From Locusta migratoria (taxonomy: Eukaryota; Arthropoda; Insecta; Orthoptera; Acrididae): 64,000 nucleotides of DNA. Each line of letters opens with the position of its first letter. Position 1 is the stretch's first letter. Location of the stretch: NCBI GenBank assembly GCA_026315105.1, contig CM048746.1, positions 640,949,398 to 641,013,397 on the forward strand, written 5' to 3'. The position numbers were made by a program, and so were the translations under genes. The notes beneath the pieces are model-generated. The model saw nothing but the letters and a program-made list of their open reading frames with translations, ran no database searches and had not been told where the DNA came from. This document shows positions 35,251 to 47,470 of the stretch, piece after piece.

Positions 35251-35859
35251 GTCAACGAGATTATATGATTATTCTGAGATTATATGATTATTCTCAATTT
35301 GTTTACTCGCTCGGTCTTGATTTTCTGTCGGTGACGGAATGGGGCTAGTTTTCCGATACATGGAGAGGAATGTTGATATTTGATTTGTATCAGTTAAAAG
35401 AAAGTAAATGTAATAAAAGATAATGGTCAAAGACAAATTCGCGTTACGCGTTTCTCTTCTTTTAGAATAATAACAACAAGAAAGCTGAGAATTAACGAAC
35501 AAAAGACTTTACAAAACTCTCATCTAAACGTTCAAGAGTGTTTCAGACATCCTGAGACGTTGTAATCAGCGAGCAACTAGAAAGCAGATCTGACAAGGAA
35601 CCTGCAGCCATCCCACACGGTCGTAAATTCATCAGTTGACTTTGTGAATCTCCGTATGCGGACTCCAGAACGTTTTCTGATGGTTAGCTGCACACGTCGT
35701 ATTTACATGTTCTAGGAATTTACAGAACCTACGGGCATGACTCACAAATACGTAACATATGACATGCAGTTACAAGCACATAAGCATAAAGACTTTTAAC
35801 TGCAACTCTAACTGGTAATACAGATTTACCTTAACACAGTGTAGAAGTAATAATTTGAA

Positions 35860-36262
35860 CGCCATGCCAAATGCCAATGATATATATCATGAACACCGAA
35901 AAAGTAGTAAGTGATGAACATTTTTTCTTTCATCATTCTGCTGGGGTTGTCAGCGATAAAAGTTTCGTAAAGATTTGAAATTAGTTTCAAAGTTTATTAA
36001 AAGTCGCCAAGTGCTCTCATTGTCAAATACTTGACGAATAAAGTTACGCTATCACACGCCGCAATATGAGGCAGTTTTCATTGTTGATAACGTGATATCG
36101 TATAAGCAATGTATCGTTGGTGCTTTTTGCAGCCATAGCAAGTGGCTGCTCACCTTAAAGAATATTTGTACCAAATTCGGTTGTAATCGGTCCATTAGTT
36201 TAGGAGGAGACGTGAAAACTACATGCTACACACACAACCACATACACACACGCGGCCTATTT
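35860..36262 (+). repeat. Family R copy
   Basis: Carries GCCAAATGCC, ATGAACACCGAAAAAGTAGT, TTTCATCATT, a GTTGTCAGCGA phrase and TCGGTCCATTAGTTTAGGAG. The order matches 40430-40640 and 44415-44760. The apparent protein from 36092 is part of the repeat. Confidence 0.7.
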
Positions 36263-37600
36263 TATAAGATACGTAGATTCACGTTGCTGCATTTTTATTG
36301 GACTAGCTGGATTGCCATTGGGCTGGAAAAGACGTTGTTCCATATTATCAAAGAGTCTATATGCGTATAACGCACAACATAAAAGATATCATTATTGTTA
36401 TTATTATGGAGTCTGGCTTCTGTCCCGTGGGAAACGAAAACCAGTAAGACTCCAGCAGACGCGAAATGTTACACTGTGTAATGTTTTCATCAGATTCAAT
36501 CTTACGATTAACAGAGTTGCGTTCCTGCTAGCAACTAGAGGTGCTTTTACCGAATCGGCGTATTTTCATATGCTTATTTAAAACGACTTGATGTTTTTTT
36601 CAGTTGAATTAGCTATGTCATCACTTGCATAATGCTCAACACTACATAAAGGTGCAGAACTTATTTTAAATCTTTTTTCTGATCGTGTTTTTTGGTAGCA
36701 ACTCTCAAATTTGTCACTGTAGTTCATAAGAGCTTTACCTTACCTACATACTATTAGTCAACTGACTTCATTCCTCATCTTACTTATATTTTCATACGTT
36801 AATATTTTCAGCTTCTCCACCAAACCGTTCAGACCTACCCTAGACGCTTTTATCTTCCTGTTTTATTTCGGTGTATTCTCAGCTCGCGGGATTGCAAGTC
36901 TTTTATGTACGCCGGTAAATGTTTCACGGAGAAATATTGCCTTTCCTTCGCCGGGTTTCATGAGGCGCTTTCTAAATTTGAGCTGTAACTAGTGAGCACA
37001 GAAACGACTCGCTTTTGAGAATTGAGAATATTGGCTGCATTCAATAGGGAGCCTGCCAGAGAAGTTCCACCTTATTTCGCATTCACGTCTGAAAAGTCTT
37101 TGATGTCGCCTCCTTCTATAAGAAGATATTCGCCGACGTCCCTCAAAGGGTCGTTCATATTTCATGGCTGCTTTTGCCTCCCTTTCACCATTTTCACTGT
37201 TGTATGCCTCACCCTGTACGAAGCTATGCTTAACGTCTTTATATGTATGGGTCATCATCTCATTTACGAAATCGTATTATGCTACAATTTTCTCGCTATT
37301 AAATTTAAGCAGCTTTCAACCAGGGTTATTAGCAAACCACAAAGTAGCAATATGAGGTGGCTCATCATACATGGAAAGCTTGAATGCTTGCCTCTAAGGT
37401 AATTACTACAGTCAAATGAACAGTTAGCTTATAGACAGTGCGTAGAGAGCTTTATACCTCAAGCACAGTAAATTTTTAGATTACCACCTTCTGTGAATAC
37501 AATGCTACATTCAGAGAAGAATGTTACGTCATTACGTCGAAGTTCTTCACACGTTCAATTTTGAGTCTGCTGAACTTCAAATAAATCACATGTTGTCCTT
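36263..37600. other. Unassigned 1.3 kb
   Basis: Overlapping frames on both strands (36989-37402) show no domains. No repeat shared with the rest of the window was found. Confidence 0.3.
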
Positions 37601-38090
37601 GCTTTTGTAGGACGATGGCTAGCCCCTTCAATAATTACATCTTTCTCTTCTCCTTCCAGAACTTCTTCATTCTTTCTCTTCCCCTCTTCCACATTTCTTG
37701 CAAGATCTTTAATACCCTCCTGTTAGTTTTCTGACAATTTCCTGTATCCTGCCCTGTCCTCAATCTCCGGCTTAATGGTTGTTGTATGCTAGCTTTTTCC
37801 AGTTTTCCTTTCCCTCCGCCTTGATCTACGTTTGCAACCAAACATTCCGGAGCTGCTCTCTTTCCCCTAGTCCTCACCATTGATCTCGACACTCTTTTCA
37901 TCATTCTCCATATTCACTCTAATTAGATGTCCTTCAGACCTAGCTCTTCTGTGTCTGATTTCTCCTGATGTTAAACTCATGTACCGGTAGAGTTGTTCTC
38001 TAGGTCTTCGTACCCATCTTTCATTGCCTCTTTTTGGCGCTAGTAATTCCCCAGTATTTATCTCGCTTCCTCTTCTACTAACCTCTTCTA
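37601..38090. repeat. Pyrimidine-rich host sequence of LINE insertion
   Basis: TC-rich DNA that looks like the antisense of a purine-rich, LINE-like open frame (minus frame 37635-37904 is rich in K and R), but I cannot assign it. It continues at 38968-39060 after the inserted LINE. Confidence 0.35.
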
Positions 38091-38967
38091 TTCATTTTGT
38101 ACATTTAGCAAGCTATAAAGGAAAGCAAGAAGAAATTTGGAGAAGGAATTAAATGTCAGGGTGAAGAATTAGAAACGTTGCGTTTTGCCGAAGACATAGT
38201 AATTGTCAGAGACAGTAAAGGACATGGAAGAGCTGTTAAACGGAGTGGACAGTGTGCTGAAAGGTGCATATAAGATGAACATTAACAAGAGCAAAACTAG
38301 GTTAATGAAGTGCAATCTAAAAAAATCAGGTGATGCTGAAGGAATTAGATTTGGTGACGAAACAATAAAGGAGGTAGATGAGTTTTGTTGCTTGGGCAGT
38401 AAAATAACAAATGATGGTCGCAGTACAGAGGATATAAAATGCAGAATGGCAATGGGTAGAAAAGTGTTCTTGAAAAAGAGAAATTTTTTTATCATCGAAT
38501 ATAGATTTAAGCCCAATGAAGTCCCTTCTGAAGGCATTTGTGTGGAGTGTTGCCTTGTATGGGAGAGAAAAAAGGACGATAAACAGTGCGGACAAGAATA
38601 GGATAGAGGCTTTTGAAATGTGGTGCTACAGAAGAATGCTAAAGATTAGGTGGGTGGATCGCGTAACTAATGAGGAGGTACTGAACAGAATTGGGAAGGA
38701 AAGGAATTTCTGGCAGACCTTATTTAAAATATGGGATCGATTGGTAGGACACATTCTTAGACATCAAGGAATTGTGAATTTAGCGTTGGAGGGAAGTGTG
38801 TGGTGTAAAAACCGCAGAGGAAGACCAAGAGATTGATACAGTAAACAGATTCAGACAGTTGTAGGTTGCCGTTCTTATGTGGAGTTGAAGAGGCTTGCTC
38901 AGGGGTATGGTCGAGAGCTGCATGAAACCAGTCTCTGGATTGAAGACCACAACAACAACCTCTTCTA
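38081..38967 (+). mobile_element. 5'-truncated RTE/BovB-like LINE, 10-bp TSD
   Basis: The element spans 38091-38957, from the TTCATTTTGTAC that follows the RQGCSLSPQLF motif to GAAGACCACAACAACAAC. The exact duplication ACCTCTTCTA lies at 38081-38090 and 38958-38967. Confidence 0.92.
38091..38945 (+). pseudogene. LINE reverse transcriptase C-terminal relic
   Basis: Frames 38203-38601 and 38516-38836 carry KMNINKSKTRLMKCN, CCLGSKITNDGRSTEDIK, FEMWCYRRMLKIRWVDRV and GHILRHQGIVNLALEG. The YADD motif has become FAEDIVI in a shifted frame (38185-38205), losing the first catalytic Asp. A stop (GATTGA) ends the last frame early at 38836. It keeps the 14 bp that the copy at 5440 has lost. Confidence 0.88.
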
Positions 38968-39060
38968 CTTGTTCTTCACCGTTTCTTCCTAGTGCTGTGG
39001 TGTCAGCAGCATATAATAATCCATTCTTCACTGTTGCCTTATAATGTCTGATCATTACAG

Positions 39061-39867
39061 CTTGAGATATATTCTTTCTATTTTACAGTGTGTTTATAAA
39101 GTACGGGAACGTTTAGTTATATATTGCACAAAAACGAAAAATTGTATAGATATCATACATATGTCGTTTTGAAGAAAAAACCTGAAAGTTTTCTGTTTTT
39201 CATGTATACCACCAAAGCGTAATTTGGTAATTTGCCGATAGTCAGCGCCATTCGCAAACGTGGCGGGTTCAGGTGCTTTACAGGCCATGGAATAGCCCCT
39301 GTCGACAGGCAACACTCATGACACAGTGGTGTACCGGGAAACACACCCAAGAGGCTGCAACATGTCCAAGCAGGAATTGCCAGTGACAGTGCTCTCGGCG
39401 AAGAGAAATGGCCAGTACAGTTGCCAATGTGACACGGCACACAAAACATTTACTTTTGGGGAGTCACGCTCAAATGATAATAATAATAAAAAAAAGATAA
39501 AAAGCAGAACGCTTCTTCAGGCAGTTGCAAATTACGCAATAGACGTTTAATAAATATATTAAATATTATCGGAAATGTGACACGAAGCCGTGGAAGACAG
39601 CTGATCTTGATGAAATCAATTGGTAGTGCTGCGAATAAGCTGGTTACTTCGGAAAATTTTTTGTATTATTGGTCACACTTGAAATACAATATGACTTCAA
39701 ATACGCTTTTCGGACTGTCCATCATCATATATTTCTATGTGTTTTGTGACGTCAGAAATGCAGTTACATGAATTTTTAAAATGATGTTTCTTATAAACAC
39801 ATTTGTATAATACTGGTAGCAAGTCACAAAACAGAAACGAATCTGATGATGGACAGGCCGCACGGCG

Positions 39868-39868
<1 letters not shown>
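39061..39868. other. Unassigned 0.8 kb
   Basis: No confident feature. The segment 39190-39480 is richer in GC and has frames on both strands, but no domain. Confidence 0.3.
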
Positions 39869-39869
<1 letters not shown>

Positions 39870-39940
<71 letters not shown>

Positions 39941-39942
39941 TA
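39870..39942 (+). repeat. (AT)n(AG)n microsatellite
   Basis: About 22 AT units followed by about 13 AG units and TATCTCGTGAATTATG, where family R sequence begins. Confidence 0.95.
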
Positions 39943-40980
39943 TCTCGTGAATTATGGGACCTACAAAGACATTATTTTCCAGGTTCGTGGAGAGGAATAT
40001 TCGGAAACTGCCTGCGAAATGTGTTGTAAATTGACTTGGTAGTAAAGACATAGTAAATTACAACCTTATGCTTTGTAGGGCGAAGTTTCATGTATTTCAA
40101 TGTCTTTGACGTCATAAAACCTGAACTATCTGTCGTAATATGATATTATTTCGAAGATACATCCAGTGATGCGTATATAAAACGTTGCAAAATACGTTGC
40201 GGATAGAGATAGTAGGAAAGACGTAACAAATCAAAACGTCATGCGTGACGTGGCGGTTTATCATTAACGTAATTGTTTATTACTCCATATCTCATGAAAT
40301 GTGTGTCGTACTATGATTAAATTTCGAACTTACGTTCAATGGTATGTGTGTATACTCCCTCTATTATTTCTTGCGAATGCAATTAATAGTTTATGAGTAA
40401 TAAATTGTAACTTCATGCCAAATGCCGTAATTTTACTTCATGAACGCCGAAAATATAGTAAGCGACAAACTTTTTTCCTATCATCATTTTCCTGGGGTTG
40501 TCAGCGAGAAAAAAAGTTTCCTAAATGTTTGGAATTATGTTTGAAGTTTGTTGCAAGTCGATAAGTCGTCTCCTTCTCAAATAGTGGACTGATAAATTCA
40601 TGCTATCACGTGCCGCAATACGGGGAAGTTTTCATTGTTTATGACATCATATCTCCTGAACTATCTGCCCTATCTCAAAATCCTCTCTTAGATGAGGTCT
40701 TCTACCGATGAACTACATTCCTGCCAAATGTCATCTTCATAGGTGAAGTAGTTTTTGAGATTTCGTGTTTTGTCAGTGAGTAAGTGAATGAGTGTCCTTT
40801 CGCTTTTATATAGATCATTATATAAATACGCTAACACGATAATTGTGGTACAGATTACTAACTTATTCGTACAAGAAGGCCAATGAAAGCTACATAATTC
40901 AAAAGATTGTTTGTCGTAGATTTCACGAATATAAATATTATGTGTGCATTTAGCCATTAAAAGTGGTAAAAGGAAGTAGA
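39943..40980 (+). repeat. Family R copy, extended
   Basis: Contains several unit phrases (ATCTCGTGAATTATGGGAC, CATAAAACCTGAACTA, TCCATATCTCATGAAATG, ACATCATATCTCCTGAAC) and at its right end (40795-40975) the segment that flanks the LINE at 3058-3238. The minus frame at 40688-40957 lies within it and is not conserved. Confidence 0.7.
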
Positions 40981-42035
40981 AATTTTCCTATCTACAGCTT
41001 GGATCAAGTTCTACATTCTCCAACAATCCGCTCACTGATTGGATATTCGTCTCGACCAAAGACGCTGTAATGCAGCGCATCTGCAGTTTTAAAATAACGC
41101 ATTAAAATAAGTGAATATCGAAACATGGAGTGCTCCCAACTCACTTTCTTGTGCCGTTCAAGTGCTTCATTTTCGCACTGATTAAGAGTGGTTAAAGGAA
41201 ATGCCGATATAAAGGATGATGCGCCGGGAGAGGCATGTAGCGGTGTACGGGTGGAACTACGAAGTCGACATGTTGTCAGCTCTGGAATTCTGAATATCGC
41301 AGTATCGAAATAACATTATTTCTTGGCGGTGTTTGAATATACGAACACCGAAGTTGTACTCCCATCAAATATTAGGCTAGTGAAAATTATATAATTCGAA
41401 AATGGCATGAGAACTTCCGTTTTTATTTGTTGTTATTGTGTCAGGCATATTCCTTAACGCGTAAAAGATACCGTTTCATATCTCCCAGTGCCGGTTAAAT
41501 TTTACCAAATATCCCAGCGGTCTCCTATGATATTGTTGGCAACAGATGCTGAATAGTGAGAATGCTGTGAGTCTTCATTTTAGCCAATCGTTTGACAACG
41601 CTGATGTTTTCTCATGTAATCTTCGCTTTACGAGGGCAATTATTTTTACTTAGCGGATGAGGGTACATACAAGAACTTGTCAACCATAAAGCAGGAACAG
41701 CATTATTCGTTTACTTCATGGTCTGCACTAATCGAGTCATTCTATGTGGTTCGAACAAATGGGCAAAGATTTTTTATCGTGTTGTTGATGTTGCCAACAT
41801 ATTCACGCTAGGCCGCCGACATGATAAGTAAAATTTTACCCCCAGTGACCACTGTAAACACAATTGATCGATTTTCGACCACAGGTAATACTAGTAGAGA
41901 GAAAACTATTCCATCAAGTAGATAAAGCAAACAGAGCGATAGTGTTTTTAATTTCACGTTCTTGGCAACCGAGAGGTGGTACGTATTCAGAATAGGAGCA
42001 GCTACGTTCACACGCAGCCCAGAGAAACAGCAAGC
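40981..42035. other. Unassigned 1 kb
   Basis: No gene seen. At 41848-41895 a short segment (CAATTGATCGATTTTCGACC) recalls the palindromic piece at 6448-6490. Confidence 0.3.
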
Positions 42036-42039
42036 AGCA

Positions 42040-42890
42040 TGCAGCTGTCATGTGTAACACGGCTAGAGTCACTTCAAGCGGCCAATCACAGCTCAGGTTT
42101 CATGACGTTCAGCGATTGTCGCGGCGCGAAACGTAAACCAGTTCGATATCATGGCCTGTCGAGGATCGTAGCGAGCTGCGATGGTGCAGGGTAAATGAGC
42201 CCGTAACAGGAGGCACTGGTCTCCACTTACCATTGGCGTGCCATGCCTTCGAGTAGGCAGCTGCGAAGTGGCAGCGTACACGCGCCGCTAGTATCGAATC
42301 GCACCGCCACGAGCGCTAGTGGCAGTTGTGTTAAAATGGCTGCCTGCCCTGGATCCGACGAGCTTAAATTTCATACAGTGGCTAACAACAACTTTTGTGT
42401 CCCAGCCTCGTAGCCATTTTTGTGTCTCGTTTCCGCCGGTTGTTGTAGGTGTCGGTGGCCGAGTAGAAAGAGACCGACACAGGAATAAAGGATGCACGCT
42501 TGTGCAAGTACGGAGGTGACCATCCAGAGGGACAGCAGAAACTAGAAACATTAGAGTAAATTAGAACGAGATATATATTTCTTAGAGACTTAGTAATACT
42601 TAACTTTTACATAGCTCAGTACTGCATAATGCTGATACATAGTTGAGCTAGAGGCCTGCCTAGTGCCTATCCGATAGCCAAGTCTTCACTGGTGCCTATC
42701 TGATTCCGAAATGTTGACTGGTTCCTATCTCAGACCCAAGTGAACGATGTCGTTCAGTGGTGGCCACGAGCGGAGTTGTAGCAGAGGGCGCTCGTGGCTG
42801 ATGTCGTAAGAACGCCGCGCCGTGCGTGCATGGCGGCGCGCGGCGAAAGTAGGTGGCGCGCACTTTAGACTTGTGCGACACCACACCTAC
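42040..42890. other. GC- and CpG-rich block, unassigned
   Basis: Base composition changes sharply: GCGGCGCGAAACGTAA, CGCCGCTAGTATCG, ACGCCGCGCCGTGCGTGC and GGCGGCGCGCGGCG are frequent here and rare elsewhere. Frames on both strands (42319-42519 plus, 42288-42551 minus) have no clear domain. It could be a CpG island, an LTR or an uncatalogued GC-rich repeat. Confidence 0.3.
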
Positions 42891-43165
42891 AGTTCCCTTG
42901 AAATACACACCACAGAAATGCTTAGTTTTTTACCTAGTGTTGGTGTGTTTTTGAGATATTTCTTCTTCTGTTGCTCCTGTGGTTGATGAAACCACATTTT
43001 TGAGTGTAGACTATCTTTAAAAATATTTTCGTTTGTTGTCGACAATACTTGATCGAGTGTGATTAACATGCAACCCGTGCCAAGTGTGGAAGCAGTTGTG
43101 ACAGCCAGAAATTTTTCACTTGTATATGTCTGTGTTCAATGCAACAAATATGTACTGCGTGGGAA
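42891..43165. other. Unassigned DNA
   Basis: No feature recognised. Confidence 0.3.
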
Positions 43166-43170
43166 AAACG

Positions 43171-43442
43171 AAAGTTGTTAATGATACGTTATTTAGGTGT
43201 GGAATTGTTTTGTGGCAACTGACCCAGACACATTTTAATTGCAATATTCTGCTGTCTCTTTCTTCTTTGTACTGAAATTTCACGTACCAAACCGTTTCTT
43301 GTTTCAGCATGGCAACAAGGAAAGTTATTAATGACACCTTATTTCGACGTGGTGTGCTTTTATGGCAGATGACCTAGGAGCATTTTTAAATTCAATGTTT
43401 TGTTGTCCCCTTAGTCTTTGCACTCAGATTTCGTCCACCAGA
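43171..43442 (+). repeat. Tandem duplication, 150-bp period
   Basis: 43171-43292 and 43321-43442 align at an offset of exactly 150 bases. In one plus-strand frame the two encode KVVNDTLFRCGIVLWQLT and KVINDTLFRRGVLLWQMT; several differences are third-position changes. The second unit then has a stop. It may be an old exon-like or transposon-derived duplication. Confidence 0.6.
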
Positions 43443-44095
43443 GTTTACAACCAAACAGTTTAACAGCAATTTTACGAGTTTGTAAACTTAATAAGTTTAG
43501 TAAACACAAGATACGGGTATACCAGACTTTATGACAGCAGTTGTTACATCAGATTAACAGCAGATGAAGATCCATGGTCATGATTGTTGGTCATGACGAT
43601 TACTGTTTACTATAAGTTTAGCAGATAGTTTAGACTATGTACTTGCATTAAAATTAACAAAGGTATATCCGCAACGGCACTTTAGTTGGTATTGCAATTC
43701 TCAGATAACTGTTACACTTCGAAATTGAACAAGTTGGTGATATTTCATTACCGCATTTTTAGGAAATTTACTAATAGGCTCGTCAATTCGCAGCTTCGAA
43801 AAAAAGTCTGACGGAACTTGATGTACATCCATATTCAATAGTCAATCTTTATTTAAAACGTGCAACTGTAATTAGGTAAAATTCCCGAGTGAGTGGGGCA
43901 AACCAGCGGACGCCAGGGTTATTTGCCTCAGACATGACGGACTTATCGCCACTCTATGAAATTTAAGCTCTTTGGTGGATCCAACCGTGCTATATGTGTG
44001 TTCTGATTCGAAGAATACCGCAAATCGATGAGGACGACTAAATATGCAAAATGGCACATAACCCTACTACTTCACTGACGTCCGGGATTTTTTTA
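43443..44095. other. Unassigned 0.65 kb
   Basis: No feature recognised. Confidence 0.3.
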
Positions 44096-44099
44096 ACAA

Positions 44100-44985
44100 C
44101 AACTAGCTGAAAATCCGGCGTTGCCAGGGTATTTATTTATTCCTGCCATTTTCAGATATATATTAATTTGTATAAGGGCTGTATGTCTGTAAAATCTCTT
44201 GAAAATACAATAAGTAGATAAGAAATAATAGATTAGAACTTGGTGCGTGATGGGGCGGTTTTCCATGAACGTTACTGTTTATGTGCTCATATATTATAAA
44301 CTACGTGTCGTACTCTGATACAGCTTAAAAGTTACACTCAAATATGTGCGTGTATACTGTCTGTAAAATTTCCTGCGGCTACAATTTGTAGTGTTCAAAT
44401 TTTAAATTGTGACGTCATACCGAGAGCAGTAGTTTTACTCCATAAATAGCTGAAAAGTAGTAAGCGAGAAACTTTTTTCCTTTCATCATTTTATTATGGT
44501 TGCCAGTGAGAAAAAGTTTAATAAAGGTTTGAAACTACGTTTAAAGATTGTTGCAAGTCGCTAAGTACTGTCATTCTCATACAGTGTGTTTCGAAAGTCT
44601 CGCCGCATTATATGGAATTTTTTAGCGGTTTCTATTGCTTATGACGTAATATCTTTTGAACCATGTGTCATATATGATTGTTAACCCTGCAGTAATTGTA
44701 CCTCTCGGCAAGGAATGTGTGTACCAAATTTGGTAGAAATCGGCCCAGTGGTTTAGGAGAAAATGAGCAGTATTGTCGCTAAATGCAGCAGTCTTCTGCC
44801 CATCTCATTGTTTATAACGTCATATCTCGTGAAATATGTATCATACGTGTTTCTTACACTTACGGCGACCGTTCGCATGGATTGAAGCTTACGTGTGCAA
44901 AATTTCATAATGACTGGAACAAAACTGTAGATTTGTATGCAACACGTACAAACATACGGACACTCTGCTTTATATATTAGATTAT
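44100..44985 (+). repeat. Family R copy, nearly full length
   Basis: Opens with CTAGCTGAAAATCCGGCGTT and GCCAGGGTATTTATTTATT, and ends ACTCTGCTTTATATATTAG. Between these it has the unit phrases GTGATGGGGCGGTTTTCC and TCGGCCCAGTGGTTTAGGAG. Orientation is opposite to 22762-23400 and 24036-24460. It is probably the best guide to the element's borders. Confidence 0.72.
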
Positions 44986-44997
44986 CTAGAAGAGTGG

Positions 44998-45150
44998 ACT
45001 GGCCCTGATGCAAAAGTTGTATGGCTCCACATTCACCAGACCTGTTACCTGTCAATTTATCCTGTGGGGATTCATCAAGGACATTCTGTCGTCCCTGCTT
45101 TGGGGGTTCCTCTACCTGAGTTCAGAGCAACACAAAGAGACACACGACAA
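44998..45150 (+). pseudogene. Mariner-like transposase C-terminal relic
   Basis: Three plus-strand frames share the pieces of a mariner C-terminus: APHSPDLLPVN in one, FILWGFIKDILS in the next, and VPALGVPLPEFRA in a third. The order fits the SPDLxPxDFFLWGxIKDxV consensus. The catalytic Asp position reads Asn (PVN). At least two frameshifts show it is dead. Confidence 0.6.
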
Positions 45151-45545
45151 GCTCACCTTCCTCTCAACATGGAGAAAATGATATTTTTGTATTATAGATC
45201 GTTGTTTAATTTTTGTGACTACTTATGCTTTTTGCTTATGTATAACCATTTGAAATTTTCAAAAAGACACCTTTCTTAGTATGTTTATGTTACAAATTTG
45301 GGTAAAAACAGCGTAAAATACGTAATAAAATACTTCATGGGAGAGAGTATCTTGTATAATTTTAACTGCAAAAAAGTGAAACTCAGAAGCTACCAACCAT
45401 TTTCTAACTTTCCTGTTGATGATAATGTGGTACTTAGTAGATAGGCCACCTAAGATCGAAGAAAAAGTTTTCTGACAACATTTGCTATTTATTATTTCAG
45501 AACCTCATTTAAATGTCATCAGACATTGCATTAGCATCCAAAGAG
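45151..45545. other. Unassigned DNA
   Basis: No feature recognised between the mariner relic and the next SINE. Confidence 0.3.
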
Positions 45546-45558
45546 ATTAAATCGTTAA

Positions 45559-45762
45559 GCCGGCCGCGGTGGCCGGGGAGACTAAGGCGCTCCAGTCACG
45601 GTCTGCACGGCCACTACGGTCGGGGGTTCGAATCCCCCCTCGGTCATGGATATTTCTGCCGTCCTAGTTCGTAAGTAGTTCATAAGTAGTTTGTAAGTTT
45701 AGGGACTGATGACCCCGTAGTTAAGTCCCATAGACTATACAAACATTTGAACATTTCTTTTA
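45559..45762 (+). mobile_element. SINE family A with 10-bp TSD
   Basis: Head GCCGGCCGCGGTGGCCGGGG, box B GGGGGTTCGAATCCCCCC, full body, tail ACAAACATTTGAACATTTC. The exact duplication AAATCGTTAA lies at 45549-45558 and 45763-45772. Confidence 0.95.
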
Positions 45763-45772
45763 AAATCGTTAA

Positions 45773-46034
45773 TTGTCAGTATCAGAATAGAAGAGCAGTC
45801 AAGCAAACATTCGCCGCATGTTATGTAATCTAGCGATTTATCAATATTAGTTGCATAGAGGAATAACTGAAAGTCAGTGCCAGTTTATATCAGAACTGTG
45901 CAGCATTTTTAATTATTTCGAGCTCGTTCTATTCGACTTGCTTTATATTCGGTAACTACGACATAATTACTCAGGTCAATTATTACTTAGTGAATACGGT
46001 ATGTCGTGTACATTTAATAAACGTTTTATAGAAG

Positions 46035-46039
<5 letters not shown>
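45773..46039. other. Unassigned DNA
   Basis: Nothing recognised before the A-tract. Confidence 0.3.

Positions 46040-46082
<43 letters not shown>
46040..46082 (+). repeat. Poly-A tract, about 43 A
   Basis: A pure A run without a recognisable retroelement body on its left. Length may be uncertain in any assembly. Confidence 0.95.
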
Positions 46083-46083
<1 letters not shown>

Positions 46084-47245
46084 ACTCTGAACTGCACCTA
46101 AACCTCCGTATTACTTTCTTTGACGTCATAGTACACTGACAAACAACCAAGAAAACCCCAACGATTTTGTGCAGCATCGTTACTTCAGCGTCATCAAGCG
46201 CACCGACTGTATTCAAATGAAATCTCTGTTTTCAGTATTTTCAATCGCAGTCGACACACAAACCATTTCAGATGGCTGTCTAAAATGAACTATACGCTAC
46301 ACGTTATTGAAATTACTTATATGCTTTTTGAATAAGGCGGACATTTACCAATCATCAACAAACTATAGTTACGTTCCTTTCATTAATTGAAATTTAAAGG
46401 ACGTAGTAAACGAAACTCGTTAATCTAACAATTCTAAACTGCAATATGACGTGGGTCATTCTAACCATTCGTAAGTACAGGGAAAATATCATTCAAGGAT
46501 TGCATTATTAGTATGGTTGTGGCTGTTATATTGAGGGGACTAAACAGTTAGATCATCAGTCCCTATTAGTGTGTTCTACGACAAACTATTGCAAAACGCT
46601 GTAGGCAATAAAGCTACTTGTTTGTAGTTGTAGAGATGCTGGTGCACCAGGAAACTAACATGGAAGAGCTATGGATGATGGGATGGCGGAAATTGGTAAC
46701 TTGCTACCATTAATGTTCATAGTTCAATATTTCTCAACGATTTTTCGAAATGAAACAGGAAAATTTGTTATACTACGCCTAATGTACGTTAATGCCATCA
46801 TGAAATAAAATCTAGGCAAATGCATCACTTATCTCACTCAAACAAACTCATGTTTACCCTTTCGCGGAACATATAGCTTATTTTGTGAAGTTATATCTCT
46901 AACGTTGCTACACTCATTTTAAGAAGAAGAAAAAGAAGTAACAGAACACCATGGAGTACTAGAGATAGGAATTTCATGTTCACAAGGAATATACACTTAT
47001 ATGTTCAGCAAAATGATTAGGATTTGAAACATGTCTATCAATGCACATGTTCTTCCATACCTGAGGAAACCGTTTCCTTAGTAAGTGTGTGAGCGATCTC
47101 TTTCTCCAGAACGATGCTGTGAACTTTAATCCAAAACATGGAGATACATAGTCCTTTTCTCTCCATGTGGGTTATGTGTCCCTTTATCTCGCAGGCTGCT
47201 GGGTAGCTTCTATACCCAAGCCGAAAATATTTAAGGTGTGTGGAC
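46083..47245. other. Unassigned 1.2 kb with a possible SINE relic
   Basis: At 46530-46570 GAGGGGACTAAACAGTTAGA followed by TCATCAGTCCC resembles the antisense tail seen at 32960-33005. Otherwise no feature. Confidence 0.3.
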
Positions 47246-47257
47246 GCAGAATTAGAG

Positions 47258-47458
47258 CCGGCCGCGGTGCCCGAGGGGACTGAGGCGCTCCAGTAACGGT
47301 CTACACAGCCACTATGGTCGGGGGTTCGGATCCCCCCTTGGGCATGGATATTTGTGCCGTCCTTAGTTGTAGCTAGTTCATAAGTAGTTTGTAAGTTTAG
47401 GGACTGATGACCTCGTAGTTAAGTCCCATAAGCTTTACAAACATTTGAATATTTTTTT
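47258..47458 (+). mobile_element. SINE family A with 12-bp TSD
   Basis: Head CCGGCCGCGGTGCCCGAGGG, box B GGGGGTTCGGATCCCCCC, tail ACAAACATTTGAATATTTTT. Flanks GCAGAATTAGAG (47246-47257) and GCAGATTTAGAG (47459-47470) differ at one base. Confidence 0.93.
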
Positions 47459-47470
47459 GCAGATTTAGAG

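Noticed and set aside
37635..37904. 89-codon K/R-rich minus frame as a nuclear protein
   Set aside because: Low-complexity translation of a pyrimidine-rich tract; no flanking gene structure.
42288..42551. Overlapping frames in the GC-rich block as a host gene
   Set aside because: Both strands are open mainly because of composition, the best frame is interrupted, and no domain or splice pattern is visible.
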